From the NCBI GenBank assembly GCA_964059195.1, contig CAXKWD010000008.1, positions 44,507,502-44,571,501 on the forward strand: a DNA stretch of 64,000 nucleotides. The letters are read 5' to 3'. A program made the position numbers and the translations under genes. Under the pieces are notes generated by a model. The model did not search any database. It saw nothing but the letters and a program-made list of their open reading frames with translations, and was not told the origin of the DNA. Positions 22,801 to 32,335 of this stretch are shown piece by piece. The stretch comes from Ectobius pallidus. Taxonomy: Eukaryota > Arthropoda > Insecta > Blattodea > Ectobiidae. Position 1 is the first letter of the stretch. Each line of letters opens with the position of its first letter.

Positions 22801-23350
22801 ATAGTAGAGAAATCTTTGTCAGACGATGAAGCAATAAAACGATAATTGATGAAATTAACCTATAGGTAAGAGATATCCAGCAAGAGAATATCCGGATAAA
22901 TAAGTCGCTAGAAGCCCATGAAACAAGTGAGGCAGAGACTACCCGTATCCTAGCGCAGACTCCGATGATAGTAGACCTTAGGACCTCAGGACCTTCGAGA
23001 TCCCCTCAGGCTAGTCAAGAGGGATGGCGTAAAGCGGACTTAGCTCTTTCGAGTAAGAAATAAATAAAACTGAAATGTTACCATAGACCATGAGGTTAAT
23101 GAAATATGAGACCATGAGGTTAATGAGAAATAGACCATGAGGTTGATTCTAACTGAGACCATGATACTAGAATTATCATAGAGAATGGTGTTATTGGGGA
23201 ATGAGATCATGATACCAGAGTTATCATAGACAATAAGACTAATGATTATTGAGATTAGTTGTGCAAGGTTGACAATTGAATTCGAACACGGGACAGACGA
23301 TAAAACACAAAGACGGAAGTACGAAAGAACATAATGGACGGTTATATGTT
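19827..23350 (+). mobile_element. Second internal region, truncated
   Basis: Copy of 11494-15021 with only a handful of substitutions, including the same broken gag (19959-20663) and primer site (19828-19846). It stops abruptly at the point equivalent to 15021, where the sequence jumps into the middle of an LTR. Confidence 0.88.
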
Positions 23351-23906
23351 GCAAACATTGTTGTTATTTAATAAGTTAAAACCAGAATAAGTTTATCAGT
23401 AATTAAATTGTTATACAAAATATTATGTAATTAAGAAATATTGGATTTTTTAGCATTTTGTTAGTTAAACATTAATTGTTAATAAAGTAAACAAAATTTG
23501 TTTGTTAAAATATCATTTATTAATTATTTCAAATAACTTTTATTTGAAAGTTTCATTAAAAGAATTTGGTAATTTTTAAGATTAAAAACAAAGTTATTTA
23601 TTTTAAAAGGAATAAAGTCGCATTTGTAATTTTTGCTTTTTTTTAATAAACCACAAATAATTAAAATGAATTATTTTATTATTTAAAGGGTCATATTGCT
23701 AATCATTATTTTTTTACAGCTATGACAAGGTAAGTGGAAGTGCGTCGAGAAAACTTACAATGCGAGTGAAGTCAAATATTAGTTAGATTGTTCAGGAAGA
23801 CTTTATTTTCTCATACCTAATACATACGCAGTGCTATAAAAGATCAGTTAGTCATCTTTAAATAAAACCAATCTATAACGATCCATAACCGCTCGGGGTC
23901 ACAACA
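23346..23906 (+). repeat. LTR3, partial (last ~555 bp)
   Basis: It matches LTR1 10939-11493 and ends CACAACA. The junction shares TTGCA with both parents, a microhomology deletion. It differs from LTR1 and LTR2 by about four substitutions and two homopolymer indels over 555 bp, while LTR1 and LTR2 are identical over that stretch. Confidence 0.85.
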
Positions 23907-23910
23907 ATAT
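23907..23910. repeat. Target-site duplication (right) of the LTR array
   Basis: ATAT, matching 8249-8252. Confidence 0.6.
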
Positions 23911-24115
23911 GTCTCATCGAGGGTAAGTGTGGCCAAGCCTGAAACTGGTCGCCAAATAAAGCCATCCCAAGTACCTGAAAACCCATTACTTTAAAAAGTT
24001 TAAAAAAGTGTATATAATATAAATAAACCAAGTTGTTACTTTGTCATATCTTTGTTTCATTGATGGTTTTATTGTTTCATCTTTATGGTGTTAGTATGGC
24101 TTATCTCTTCCTGAG

Positions 24116-25330
24116 TCATTTGGATGGCCCCGGCTCCTCTACTGGCAACTGTGGAAGTGGTAGGAATATCTCCTCTGGTTGTTTCTCGGGTTCCAATAAC
24201 TGGTTGAAGTGATCTTCGTCGTCATCATCCTCAACTACCGGTGGTAAAGTGTTGTCACATTGTTGACTACAGCAGTGCTTGCATATGGAACAGCACTTCA
24301 GACCAGCCTTTTGGCAAGAGCAGGCTCTACTACTCGCTATCTTGCAAGCGCATGACAGTCTCAAGTTGCCACGTATCTGGTGGTATTTTAGGTGGCTCTA
24401 GTGGCCCGCGTTACTGTGCACCCGGGATCATTGTGTTTCCCAGCCATGTCTGTATTTGATGGAAACACCGGTATGAGTGGTGGAATGCAGCATCATAAGT
24501 TGGTGGCAGTCTTACGAGGTCCACGTTTCCCTTGGTCACTGCTCGTGTGAACGTGGAGTGGCGCAGTTCGTCCAGATCTACGTTTGTGGGGTCTCCGATT
24601 TAGAGGGCACCAGCCTCATCAATCTCATCATGGCTGGTGAGTGGGTTGAGGAAGCGTCGGGAAATGTTTTTAAGTTATTTCGAAAAGGTGACTATGCTGC
24701 TCAGCTTCATCTTTCTTTGGCCAAAAATAGCTGATGTCGTTTCACATCCACTAAACGCGTGGATGAAAAGGATGTAACTGCATATGGATTGGTCAAATTT
24801 GAAAGATGTCAAATATTCCACATCAGTAGCACTCCATCTTCCAGGCTTCAGAAAGACCAAGTTGATGCATAGCTGGACAAGCCATATCATAAGCACAAGG
24901 AGGTCTATGTCCTTTCCAATTATTGTGACATTTTCGTGCTCCTTGGCCTTGAAAATGACGGTGTTAAGGGTCAGCATCTTCTTAGGCGTGATTGACTTTT
25001 AATGTCACAATCTTCGGAATGACTTTTCAGGACTTCAATGAGACACCATTTATTTTGCTCGTTGGCCAAAAATTCTTCCTGAGCGATTTGGTTAATTGTA
25101 CTTACATCAAATATCATTTCGGGGATTGGCGAATCTTCATCCGTCGCAATCACTCGGATCTTTTGGTGCCACTCTGAGCAACAATCGTGGACCCATAGTG
25201 TCTTTTTAGAAAAGAGAAGTAGCTCTTGGCAATGGTTGTGAAGGAGGCATTGCGTGGCCAAACGACTTTATGAAGCAGACAGCCTCCATCCACCATTACG
25301 AAATCTGTCGCTCTTCATTAGCATTGGAGG
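24116..25330 (-). pseudogene. Broken gene of the 'FxGCxTTS' recurrent family with Cys-rich C-terminus
   Basis: Read on the minus strand: an N-terminal part with MVDGGCLLHKVVW (about 25270-25320), then a 96-codon frame with IFDVSTINQIAQEEFLANEQ. A 100-codon frame follows with NVTIIGKDIDLLVLMI and ILFIHAFSGCETTSAIFG. The last frame (24116-24364) has RACSCQKAGLKCCSICKHC and an acidic tail. I recognise the order as a family that recurs in insect and cnidarian genomes, usually annotated as uncharacterised and mobile. The GKDIDLLVL part suggests a PIN/FEN-like nuclease fold, but that is inference. Frameshifts separate the parts and a stretch (24365-24675) is unreadable, so this copy is dead. The upstream end is cut by the Penelope-like repeat. 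Confidence 0.7.
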
Positions 25331-25429
25331 GAAGCGGGGTCAATGCTGCATACATAGACACTATACACTATACATACACTAAATATAATTATATTTAAAT
25401 TATTGTTAAATAATACTATTGTTATTGTT

Positions 25430-26190
25430 AAATAATAATCATTATTATGATTATTGTGATGATTATTATTGTTATTATTATTATTATCATTACTTTATCT
25501 TAATGATTCACTAGAGCATATAGCTTTTTTCACTGACACTCACTACTGTGGTATGGCAATGTTAATTAACTTGTTGGAGCAGCCATCTTCAGCAACTGAC
25601 CCCCATGATGCCACCGCTGTGGCTAGGAAGACATTTCTGAATGACTGTGTCGTAGAGTTCGTGTGATTTGAACTGTAATTGCTTGTTTAAGATGTTGGTG
25701 TTGTCTTGTGTTGTGTGCTTGTAATTTCATATTGTTCGAGTGGTTGAGGGTATGACCTTTGTGGTTAATGTGTAGGATTTCCATGTCTGTGTTGATGTCT
25801 GCGTATTCGTATCCTGTTATTATTATTATATGGTTTGCATAGGCAGAGTATATGTTCTGTTAGAGAGCTCGTATGTGTTCTGTGTATCGTGTTTTGAAAC
25901 TTCGGCCTGTTTTTCCTATGTAGAATTTTGGATAGTCGTTGCATTTTAGTTTGTAGACTTCTGGATTACTGCATTTATTTCTGTGTTGTTTGTTGTCTGT
26001 GGGTTGTATTTTGTTGATTGTTTTGTTCTTCGTTCTGAATGATATTTTCTATCCTTGCTTTCTGATCTCTTGGGCGATTTTCTGTGTATGTGTGTTGAAG
26101 TATGTGAGTGTGATGTATTTGTCTTTTTTCTTGTATGTGTTTTGGTCGTTTTTCTTCGTTTTGATTTTGTGTAGTAGGTAGTCAATAAAG
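25430..26190 (-). repeat. Left inverted arm: Penelope 3' end with GIY-YIG remnant
   Basis: The reverse complement reads LKCNDYPKFYIGKTGRSF (FYIG about 25915-25926), the start of a GIY-YIG endonuclease domain, then the 3' non-coding end with an AT-rich (ATT)n tail. It is frameshifted. It matches 28150-28830 in inverse orientation. Confidence 0.82.
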
Positions 26191-26588
26191 AACATAAACA
26201 AGACATGCCAATACAACCAATCGTCAATTACACCAAAGCCCCAGCATACAAACTAGCCAAATACATGGACAAGATAATCAGACAGAACATAGAACTCAGC
26301 ACACAAACACAACTAAAGAACAGCAATGATCTAGTACAGAAAATAAAAGACAAAGAAATCCCACACAACTCAACTCTAGCATCTTTCGGCATCAGCAATC
26401 TATACACAAACATACCAGTCACGGAAACCCTGAACATCCTAAAGACCACACTACAGGAAAACAACACACCGGAACAACACATAACAGAAATCATTCAAAT
26501 ACAAGAAACCATCAAAAAACAGAACTAATTCACCTTCGAGAACAAGCACTACACTCAACCAGATGGCCTTCCCATGGATTCCCCTATA

Positions 26589-27708
26589 AAGGGGAAGACA
26601 GAAGGTTGCTCTGTGACGTCACTGCTTTCTGCTCTGACTGCTCGCGTTATACCTCTGCGAGGAGTTTGTGAAATGGAGGCATCAGTGAACAGGGGGGAAG
26701 AGAGGGGCATTAGTATTGCGGGCAGCGGGAATTTAGGGGGTTAGAACTTACGTAATACGTGTTTCCGAGTTAATGAAACATCAATCGATTTTCTTGATAG
26801 TTTATCGGTTAATTACAGCACAGTAGTTGAACATATTATAAATAATTCTATTTTTATATTTTGTGAGAACAATTGCCTTTCCACAAAATCTATGTTCTTT
26901 GACAAAAATAGACATTACTATCATTTGAATTAACATAATTCACTACAGTAAAAATGATAAAAAAATGAATGAATGAATTACCATACAAGCTCGTCTGCAC
27001 CTTAGATGATACAAGATTACAGTAACAATTTTCTGACTATCCTGTCTCTTTTTTCTTTAACAAGTTTATCAATGTTGGGACGTAATGTTTGAGCAATATT
27101 TAATCGAAGACTACATTTAGGTTGTGATTTGACAATGTACTTCTTGATTTGAGCTTTGAACATTTCATTAGTGAAAAAAAATGTTCGGCCACATATGTCG
27201 ATCCAAAATTACATAATAATCGTGCGGCAAGTCTCGGGAATCTGGTTTCAGAGAAATTTCTGTAAAAGTTACCAAAGACCACTTTACGTTCGTATTTTCC
27301 TTTAACCGATCGTCGCATTGTAAGTTTAGCGGTTCTAACTGATACCGGCAAGGAACGTCTTTGACATTAACTGAATATGGGGTAGCAAAAAGTTTAAACA
27401 TTGGAGAAAGGTTTTCCACATCCTGAAACCTCGATTCGAACTGAGGAAGAATATTTTGCAGAACTAACACATGTTCTGCAGAGAGAACACTAATAGGATC
27501 GCGTACTTGCATTAACTTTAAAAATGTTCCGTATTTTCAACCAGAAGTTGTTCTATCCACAGAGCTAAAGTGAATAGGTCCTCTAGTACCTAGCTCTAGC
27601 GTACTCTAAACACCCCTACTACCGTGCGCTCTTGCTGACGTAACACACAAGGGATCCGCATGCACTTGCTCCACAAACGTCATCACAAGACGTAGTTGAC
27701 TTCCCCTG
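26589..27708 (-). mobile_element. hAT transposon relic inserted in the Penelope RT
   Basis: Flanked by CCCTATA (26582-26588 and 27709-27715). Ends AAGGGGAAGAC and CAGGGGAAGTC (inverted) form a short TIR. The 1120-bp body carries only the C-terminal end of a hAT transposase, so it is an internally deleted copy. Removing it rejoins the Penelope RT reading at GLPM-SP. Confidence 0.8.
27060..27512 (-). pseudogene. hAT transposase C-terminal fragment
   Basis: Two overlapping minus-strand frames (27168-27512 and 27100-27351). The first has FQDVENLSPMFKLFATPYSV (FRD..-like). The second ends with GSTYVAEHFFSLMKCSKLKS and RSTLSNHNL, the hAT dimerisation motif (FGSTYxCExxFSxMxxxKxxxRxxLxxxxL) of the ZBED/GTF2I-related type. 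The catalytic N-terminal half is absent and a frameshift splits the rest. Confidence 0.8.
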
Positions 27709-28149
27709 CCCTATATCCATCATACTAGCACAGATATTCCTCCAACACATTGAACACAACAAATTCCTCCACAACAACAAACACGCACACAAAATAATAT
27801 ACTGGCTGAGATACGTAGATGAAATTATCATTCTATATAGAGGCAATACCAGACAGTGCACACAATTACTCCACAACATCAATAAAATCTACAAAAACAT
27901 ACAATACACAGCAGAATTTGAAATAAACAAGACCTTCAACTTCCTAGATTTCACTATCACTAAAGACAATACACAGAAACATAAATTCAGAATATACAGA
28001 AAACCCACAATGACAGACACACTGATACACAACAGCTTCCATCATCCAACACAACACAAACATGCTGCACTCCACTCCATGCCCCACAGACTTGAAAACA
28101 CAACACTATACATTGAAGACTACAAAAAAGAATTAAACACTATAAAACA

Positions 28150-28830
28150 CCTAACTGTTACCAATGGCTACAACCACACAATCATTGACAACCTACTACA
28201 CAAAATCAAAACGAAGAAAAACGACCAAAACACAGACAAGATAAAAGACAAATACATCAATACAGTAATCCAGGAGTCTACGAACTAAGATGCAATCACT
28301 GTCCAAAATTCTACATAGGACAAACAGGCCGAGTTTTAAAACACGATACACAGAACACATACAAGCTTTCAAACAAAACATATACTCGTCTGTGCAAACC
28401 ATATAATAATAAGAGGCCAAGAATACGCAGGCATCAACACAGACATGGAAATCCTACACATTAAACACAAAGGTCATACCCTCAACACACTCGAACAATA
28501 TTAAATGTACAAACACACCACACAAGACAACACCAACATCTAAAACGAACAATCACACTTCAAATCACATGCATTCTATGATACAGTCGTCCAAAAATGT
28601 CTTCCTAGCCACAGCGGTGGCATCATGGGAGTCAGTTGCTGAAGATGGCCGCTCCAACAAGGTAATTACTATTGCCATACCACAGTAGTGAGTGTCAGTG
28701 AAGAAAGCTATATGCTCTAAGTGAATCATTAAGTTATTACATTACTACAAAATGGACAAAACACAATAATTATTTTATCATTAACATTATTGCTATTATA
28801 ATTTGTAATTATTATTTACTATTTAATTAT
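28150..28830 (+). repeat. Right inverted arm: Penelope 3' end
   Basis: Inverse match to 25430-26190, including the end segment around 28600-28735 (CACAGCGGTGGCATCATGGG and GTGAGTGTCAGTGAAGAAAG). An AT-rich tail follows. Confidence 0.82.
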
Positions 28831-28842
28831 TATTACTTTTGT

Positions 28843-29215
28843 ACTCAGTGGACGCAGAATTTGATGTTCTGGAACTTTTGTCCCAATGAGTTTTTCTCTT
28901 AGAGTACTCATTTCCAAGCTGCAGATTCTTATATAGTACTATATCTCAGTTTTGACAAAGTTGAAAAAAATCGTCAATCTTTGACCGTGGTTTTCTACAA
29001 CACCGTTTAACCAAATTATTACGCTGTGGCACTCATTCAACGCATAATTTAATGTTCTTCAATTAGTTTTATAGCAATATCCTGAAATGCGAGGGTTTTT
29101 TTGCTGCCAAACTTTTTCCCGAGGTCACACGTGTTAGCATTTTTGCTTTTTACTTGTTTGTATCCATATATACAATTTAAAAATAAAATCTTCTACACCA
29201 CCTTTTGCAACATAC
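28843..29215 (-). repeat. Dispersed repeat, inverted partner of 7516-7944
   Basis: Reverse complement of the 7516-7944 repeat, with several short deletions. It abuts the right end of the Penelope-like element. Confidence 0.75.
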
Positions 29216-29898
29216 ACTCCACAATCATCAGTTATATTTAAAATAATTAGGCCTAAGCGCATTTGACGGTAATTTTCAGGATATATTGTTATTAGAATGT
29301 AAGCTTTTGTTTTTTATAATTTTCGGTCGGGATAAAAGTAGGAAGTGTACAATAATCAGTAATGTTTAAAATAGTTAGGCCGAAGTGTATACGATGTTGA
29401 ATTGCACAGTATATCGTTCTAAAGCTGCAGAAAATATAAATAATGTTAATATTAATGCGGGAAAGCTTTCACATGTGGTATCTGTCAGAAGTCTTTCACC
29501 GCACAATTACTTTCCTTTTGATTCGTCATTACACTCACACGAGTGTCAAGGCTTCCCCCTCTATTGAATGTTAATTTCCACATAAATAAGGTAAAAGTAA
29601 TACAACATTAATACGGAAAAAGCAGAAGTATGTTTACGAAAAGAAGGAAATCCGAACTAAATCGAACTCCACGGAACACGTTTCAGAGATTTATCAAGTG
29701 GGCCGTTACAGAAGGCATCATTTTACGTAAAAATTCATGCACTTATTTATCTTTAATTTTCATTTACGAAGCATTTATAAAGCCATGTTGCATGTAAAAA
29801 AATCTGTGAAAATTCCTGAACTATTTGAGTGGTTATTCATATCCATAAAAAATTTGGTTTTCATATAAATCGTAAACTTAGCTAAAGTGCACTTACAC
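29216..29898. other. No recognised feature
   Basis: AT-rich, no motif-bearing frame. A 60-codon plus-strand frame (29385-29567) shows no family resemblance. Confidence 0.5.
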
Positions 29899-30842
29899 CC
29901 ATTTATCTACGGCGTTGGGTTACGTAGAAGCTTCCTTTAAGCAAAAGATAAGTTGTCTTTGCTGGTGCCAGTTTTAGTTTTACTTCTGTACACCAATTAC
30001 CTAGTGTTTCTAGAGTGCTATTTGTTATACATTCCAAATCCCGGCTTGAGTCTGCCTCAAACACCAAAAGTAAGTCTTCTTCGAAAGATACCAGTCCAAG
30101 TAAGTCATTTGATTCTCCCAGTCTTAAGAGTCCAGATTCCATTCCCACATCCGAAAAAATAGGGCCACAAACAGATATTAGTGGGCACCCTTTGTTGAGT
30201 TGTTTCATGGTTCTTTTACCCAGGCATTCAATCATGGCGAATCTTTCTTGGGAGTAGACGTTGAAGGTGTTGTATCACTCTGCCGGGCATTTAAGTTCTC
30301 TCAGGCGTCCATCGAGGCCGGCCACCATAGGTTGTCAAATGCCAATGAGATATCTCGAAAACTCCTACAACACATTTCCCCCTGCCAGATTATATCAACC
30401 GAATTGCTCGAATAATAGCATCTGCAGTATATTTCCCCGTTCTGAAGCCATACTGATGAGGATGCATTCCCATTCGCTGTCTATGTCTTTGTAACCTATG
30501 ACAAAGCATTTCCCCCTGGCAGATTCTATCAACCTAATTGCTCGAATAATAGCATCTGCAGTATATTTCCCTGTTCTGAAGCCATACTGATGAGGATGCA
30601 TCATGCTGTCTATGTCTTTGTAACCTATGACAAAGTATTTTTCAAACGCTTTACCTAGGACATATGTTCGGATATTTTCCTTGTCGCAAGTATTCGCACA
30701 TCAGTTCAACCGCAAATGGCGAAATCTTTTGACAAATATAGTGAAGAATTTCTGATTTGTTTCCATCAGAACCTTGTGCTTTTTGCCTTTTGAGTGGTTT
30801 GCTGGTCGACTATACTTCCTCTGGTGTTATAGGTTCAAAGTG
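29899..30842 (-). pseudogene. R1-clade LINE reverse transcriptase relic
   Basis: Read right to left: ITPEEV and QKAQGSDGNKSEIL (about 30700-30840), VLGKAFEKYF, then HQYGFRTGKYTADAIIRAIR (30395-30604). After that come LWWPGLDGRLRELKCP, LNKGCPLISVCGPIF and KLKLAPAKTTYLLLKGSF (29903-30235). The GCPxxSVCGPxxW and LAPAKTTxLLLKG blocks are typical of R1/TRAS/SART-type LINEs. The expected AYADD appears as SFEED, so it is catalytically dead. A 134-bp tandem duplication (30373-30632) lies inside the RT, and the region between ITPEEV and VLGKAF is shortened. Confidence 0.82.
30373..30632. repeat. Tandem duplication, 134-bp unit, in the R1-like relic
   Basis: CATTTCCCCCTG at 30373 recurs at 30507. The second unit lacks about ten bases present in the first. 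It duplicates the codons for the GFRTGKYTADAII region. Confidence 0.92.
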
Positions 30843-31666
30843 GGGTTAAGTGCGTGTGGTAAAGAAGAGCAGCCGAGAAGTGAGGAACTGGAGCGGGAGG
30901 AAGTCAAGAAAGGAACCCTAAAACTGGACCAAGCAGTGTCTCTTCCACCAAACTCGGATATTCGTTTCTGTGTGCCGATAGAGGGGGTGAGTAAGCCTAT
31001 CTGTCGGAGGGCAAATTCGTCAAATTTTTGCCTATTGGAGTCAGTTGTCTACACGGAGTTGGAAGCGAAACGAGTATACGCCGCCAGAAGTATACATAGC
31101 TGTTAAGGGGAGTCGTCGAGGTACCAGGGTACCAGGATCGCGGACTACGAATTCTTCCATACGGTAGGGCGTGATGTCCTGCGAGCCAAGGGGCAGAACC
31201 GCGGTATGTACCGCATGGAGGCTCAACGCACCGCCTAGATTTTGGTCCCGCTTTGCAACATCAAGCGGAGCGTGTTAGCCGGCGGATCCAGCCCTTACGG
31301 GAGAAGCATGCTGTTCAGGAAACCGGTTTCCGGCTACAGAACTACTACAGAATCAAATAGATATGGGGATGCGAGACCTATCTACCATAAGCCGTACCGA
31401 GTTCCCCACCACTTGAAACCTGTGGTGGAAGAGTTCATTGACACCTAGCTACAGGATGGGATTATCCAAAATAGCTTTTTGGCTTGGGCAGCACCCATAG
31501 TAATTGTGAAGAAAAAATCATCTGACGGCGCCCCAAAATATAGGTTAAAGTGTGATTTTAGGTCCCTGAATAGGGTAACTACGCCTGATGTCTACCCTTT
31601 TCCTGACATTAGGGAGTTTATTGACAAATTAGAAAAGTGTACAATTGTGAGGCAAATCTGTCCCTT

Positions 31667-32335
31667 TCTTTCGAAAAGTGTAATTTCGCCGGAAGTGAGT
31701 TGCTGTTCTTCTTCTTCTTCTTCTTCTTCTTCTTCTTCAGTGGCTCTACAGTCAATGAAGTTTGACCTTGGCCTCCCTTACAATATGACACCATTCAAGT
31801 CTATCCTCGGCCTTCCTGCTCCATAGTCTCACGCCCATCGTCCTCAAGTCGCTTTGCACATCATCGATCCATCTCAACTCCAATTCTCATTTTTCCATCC
31901 AGTTTTCCATCCAAAACAATTTTAGGTATTCTATTTTCCTCCATTCTGACTACATGACCCAACCACTTCAAACTTCTGGCTTTTATGTCTGTTACAATAT
32001 CTACATATTGATAAAATCTGTTATTTCCTTGTTTGTTCTAATACCCCAGGTACCATTACCATTGATTGGGCCAAATATTCTTCTTAGTATTTTCCGTTCC
32101 CATGTTGCTATGAATTTCTTTGCCTCTTCTGTTAATGTCCATGACTCACTACCATAGACAACTATTGGTTTTATTATTGTTTTATATATTTTTACTTTTG
32201 TTTTCTTTCCGACATATCTGGCTTTTATTATTTTATTAAGGGCATGTAGGCAGCGATTTCCTATTGCTATTCTTTCTCTTATTTGAGACATTATCTCATT
32301 ATTGTTGGTTACTACTGAGCCCAATATTTAAAAGA
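31667..32335 (-). pseudogene. LINE 3' end nested in the gypsy relic, (GAA)n tail
   Basis: Minus-strand 107-codon frame (32001-32324) with QIRERIAIGNRCLHALNKI, KVKIYKTIIKPIVVYGSESW and FIATWERKILRRIFGPI, the C-terminal part of an endonuclease LINE RT. On the 3' side it decays into WLGHVVRM-like matter. It ends at a (CTT)n tract (31707-31739), which in LINE orientation is a (GAA)n tail. Confidence 0.82.
31707..31739. repeat. (CTT)n microsatellite
   Basis: About 11 CTT units; probable 3' tail of the nested LINE. Confidence 0.92.

Larger units (their letters stand above)
8253..23906 (+). mobile_element. Composite LTR-retrotransposon array (LTR-int-LTR-int-partial LTR), no pol
   Basis: One insertion flanked by ATAT. 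Order: LTR1 8253-11493, internal 11494-16592, LTR2 16593-19826, truncated internal 19827-23350, partial LTR3 23346-23906. The LTRs are about 3.24 kb and begin TGTTG and end CAACA. The primer site after each full LTR fits tRNA-Leu. The internal region is 5.1 kb but only a decayed gag and a protease-like segment can be read; I find no RT, RNase H or integrase motif in any frame. This is the architecture called LARD in plants (long LTRs, no pol, mobilised in trans). The gag style and tRNA-Leu primer point to Ty3/gypsy of the mdg3/micropia type, by inference. Confidence 0.85.
26190..28590 (+). pseudogene. Penelope-like RT and GIY-YIG endonuclease, broken
   Basis: Plus-strand islands: NYTKAPAYKLAKYMDKIIRQ and LASFGISNLYTNIPVTETL (26205-26528), then KHYTQPDGLPMDS. 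After the hAT relic come ISIILAQIFLQHIEHNKFL and WLRYVDEIIILY, then TFNFLDFTITKDN and THP-type HPTQHKHAALHSM (28010-28288). The endonuclease follows as VYELRCNHCPKFYIGQTGR (about 28274-28330). Penelope RTs carry YVDD; here it is YVDE (27812-27823), so the second catalytic Asp is changed. Stops, frameshifts and the 1.1-kb insertion make it non-functional. Confidence 0.85.
25430..28830 (+). mobile_element. Penelope-like element bounded by inverted 3' ends
   Basis: Central plus-strand RT flanked by two inverted copies of the element's 3' end: minus-oriented 25430-26190 and plus-oriented 28150-28830. Partial extra copies forming terminal repeats are typical of Penelope-like elements. The plus copy is 5'-truncated, starting inside the RT at about 26190, and is split by a hAT relic (26589-27708). 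Confidence 0.85.

Noticed and set aside
29385..29567. THAP-like zinc finger
   Set aside because: Initial residues hinted at THAP, but the C2CH ligand set and AVPTIF-type end are absent.
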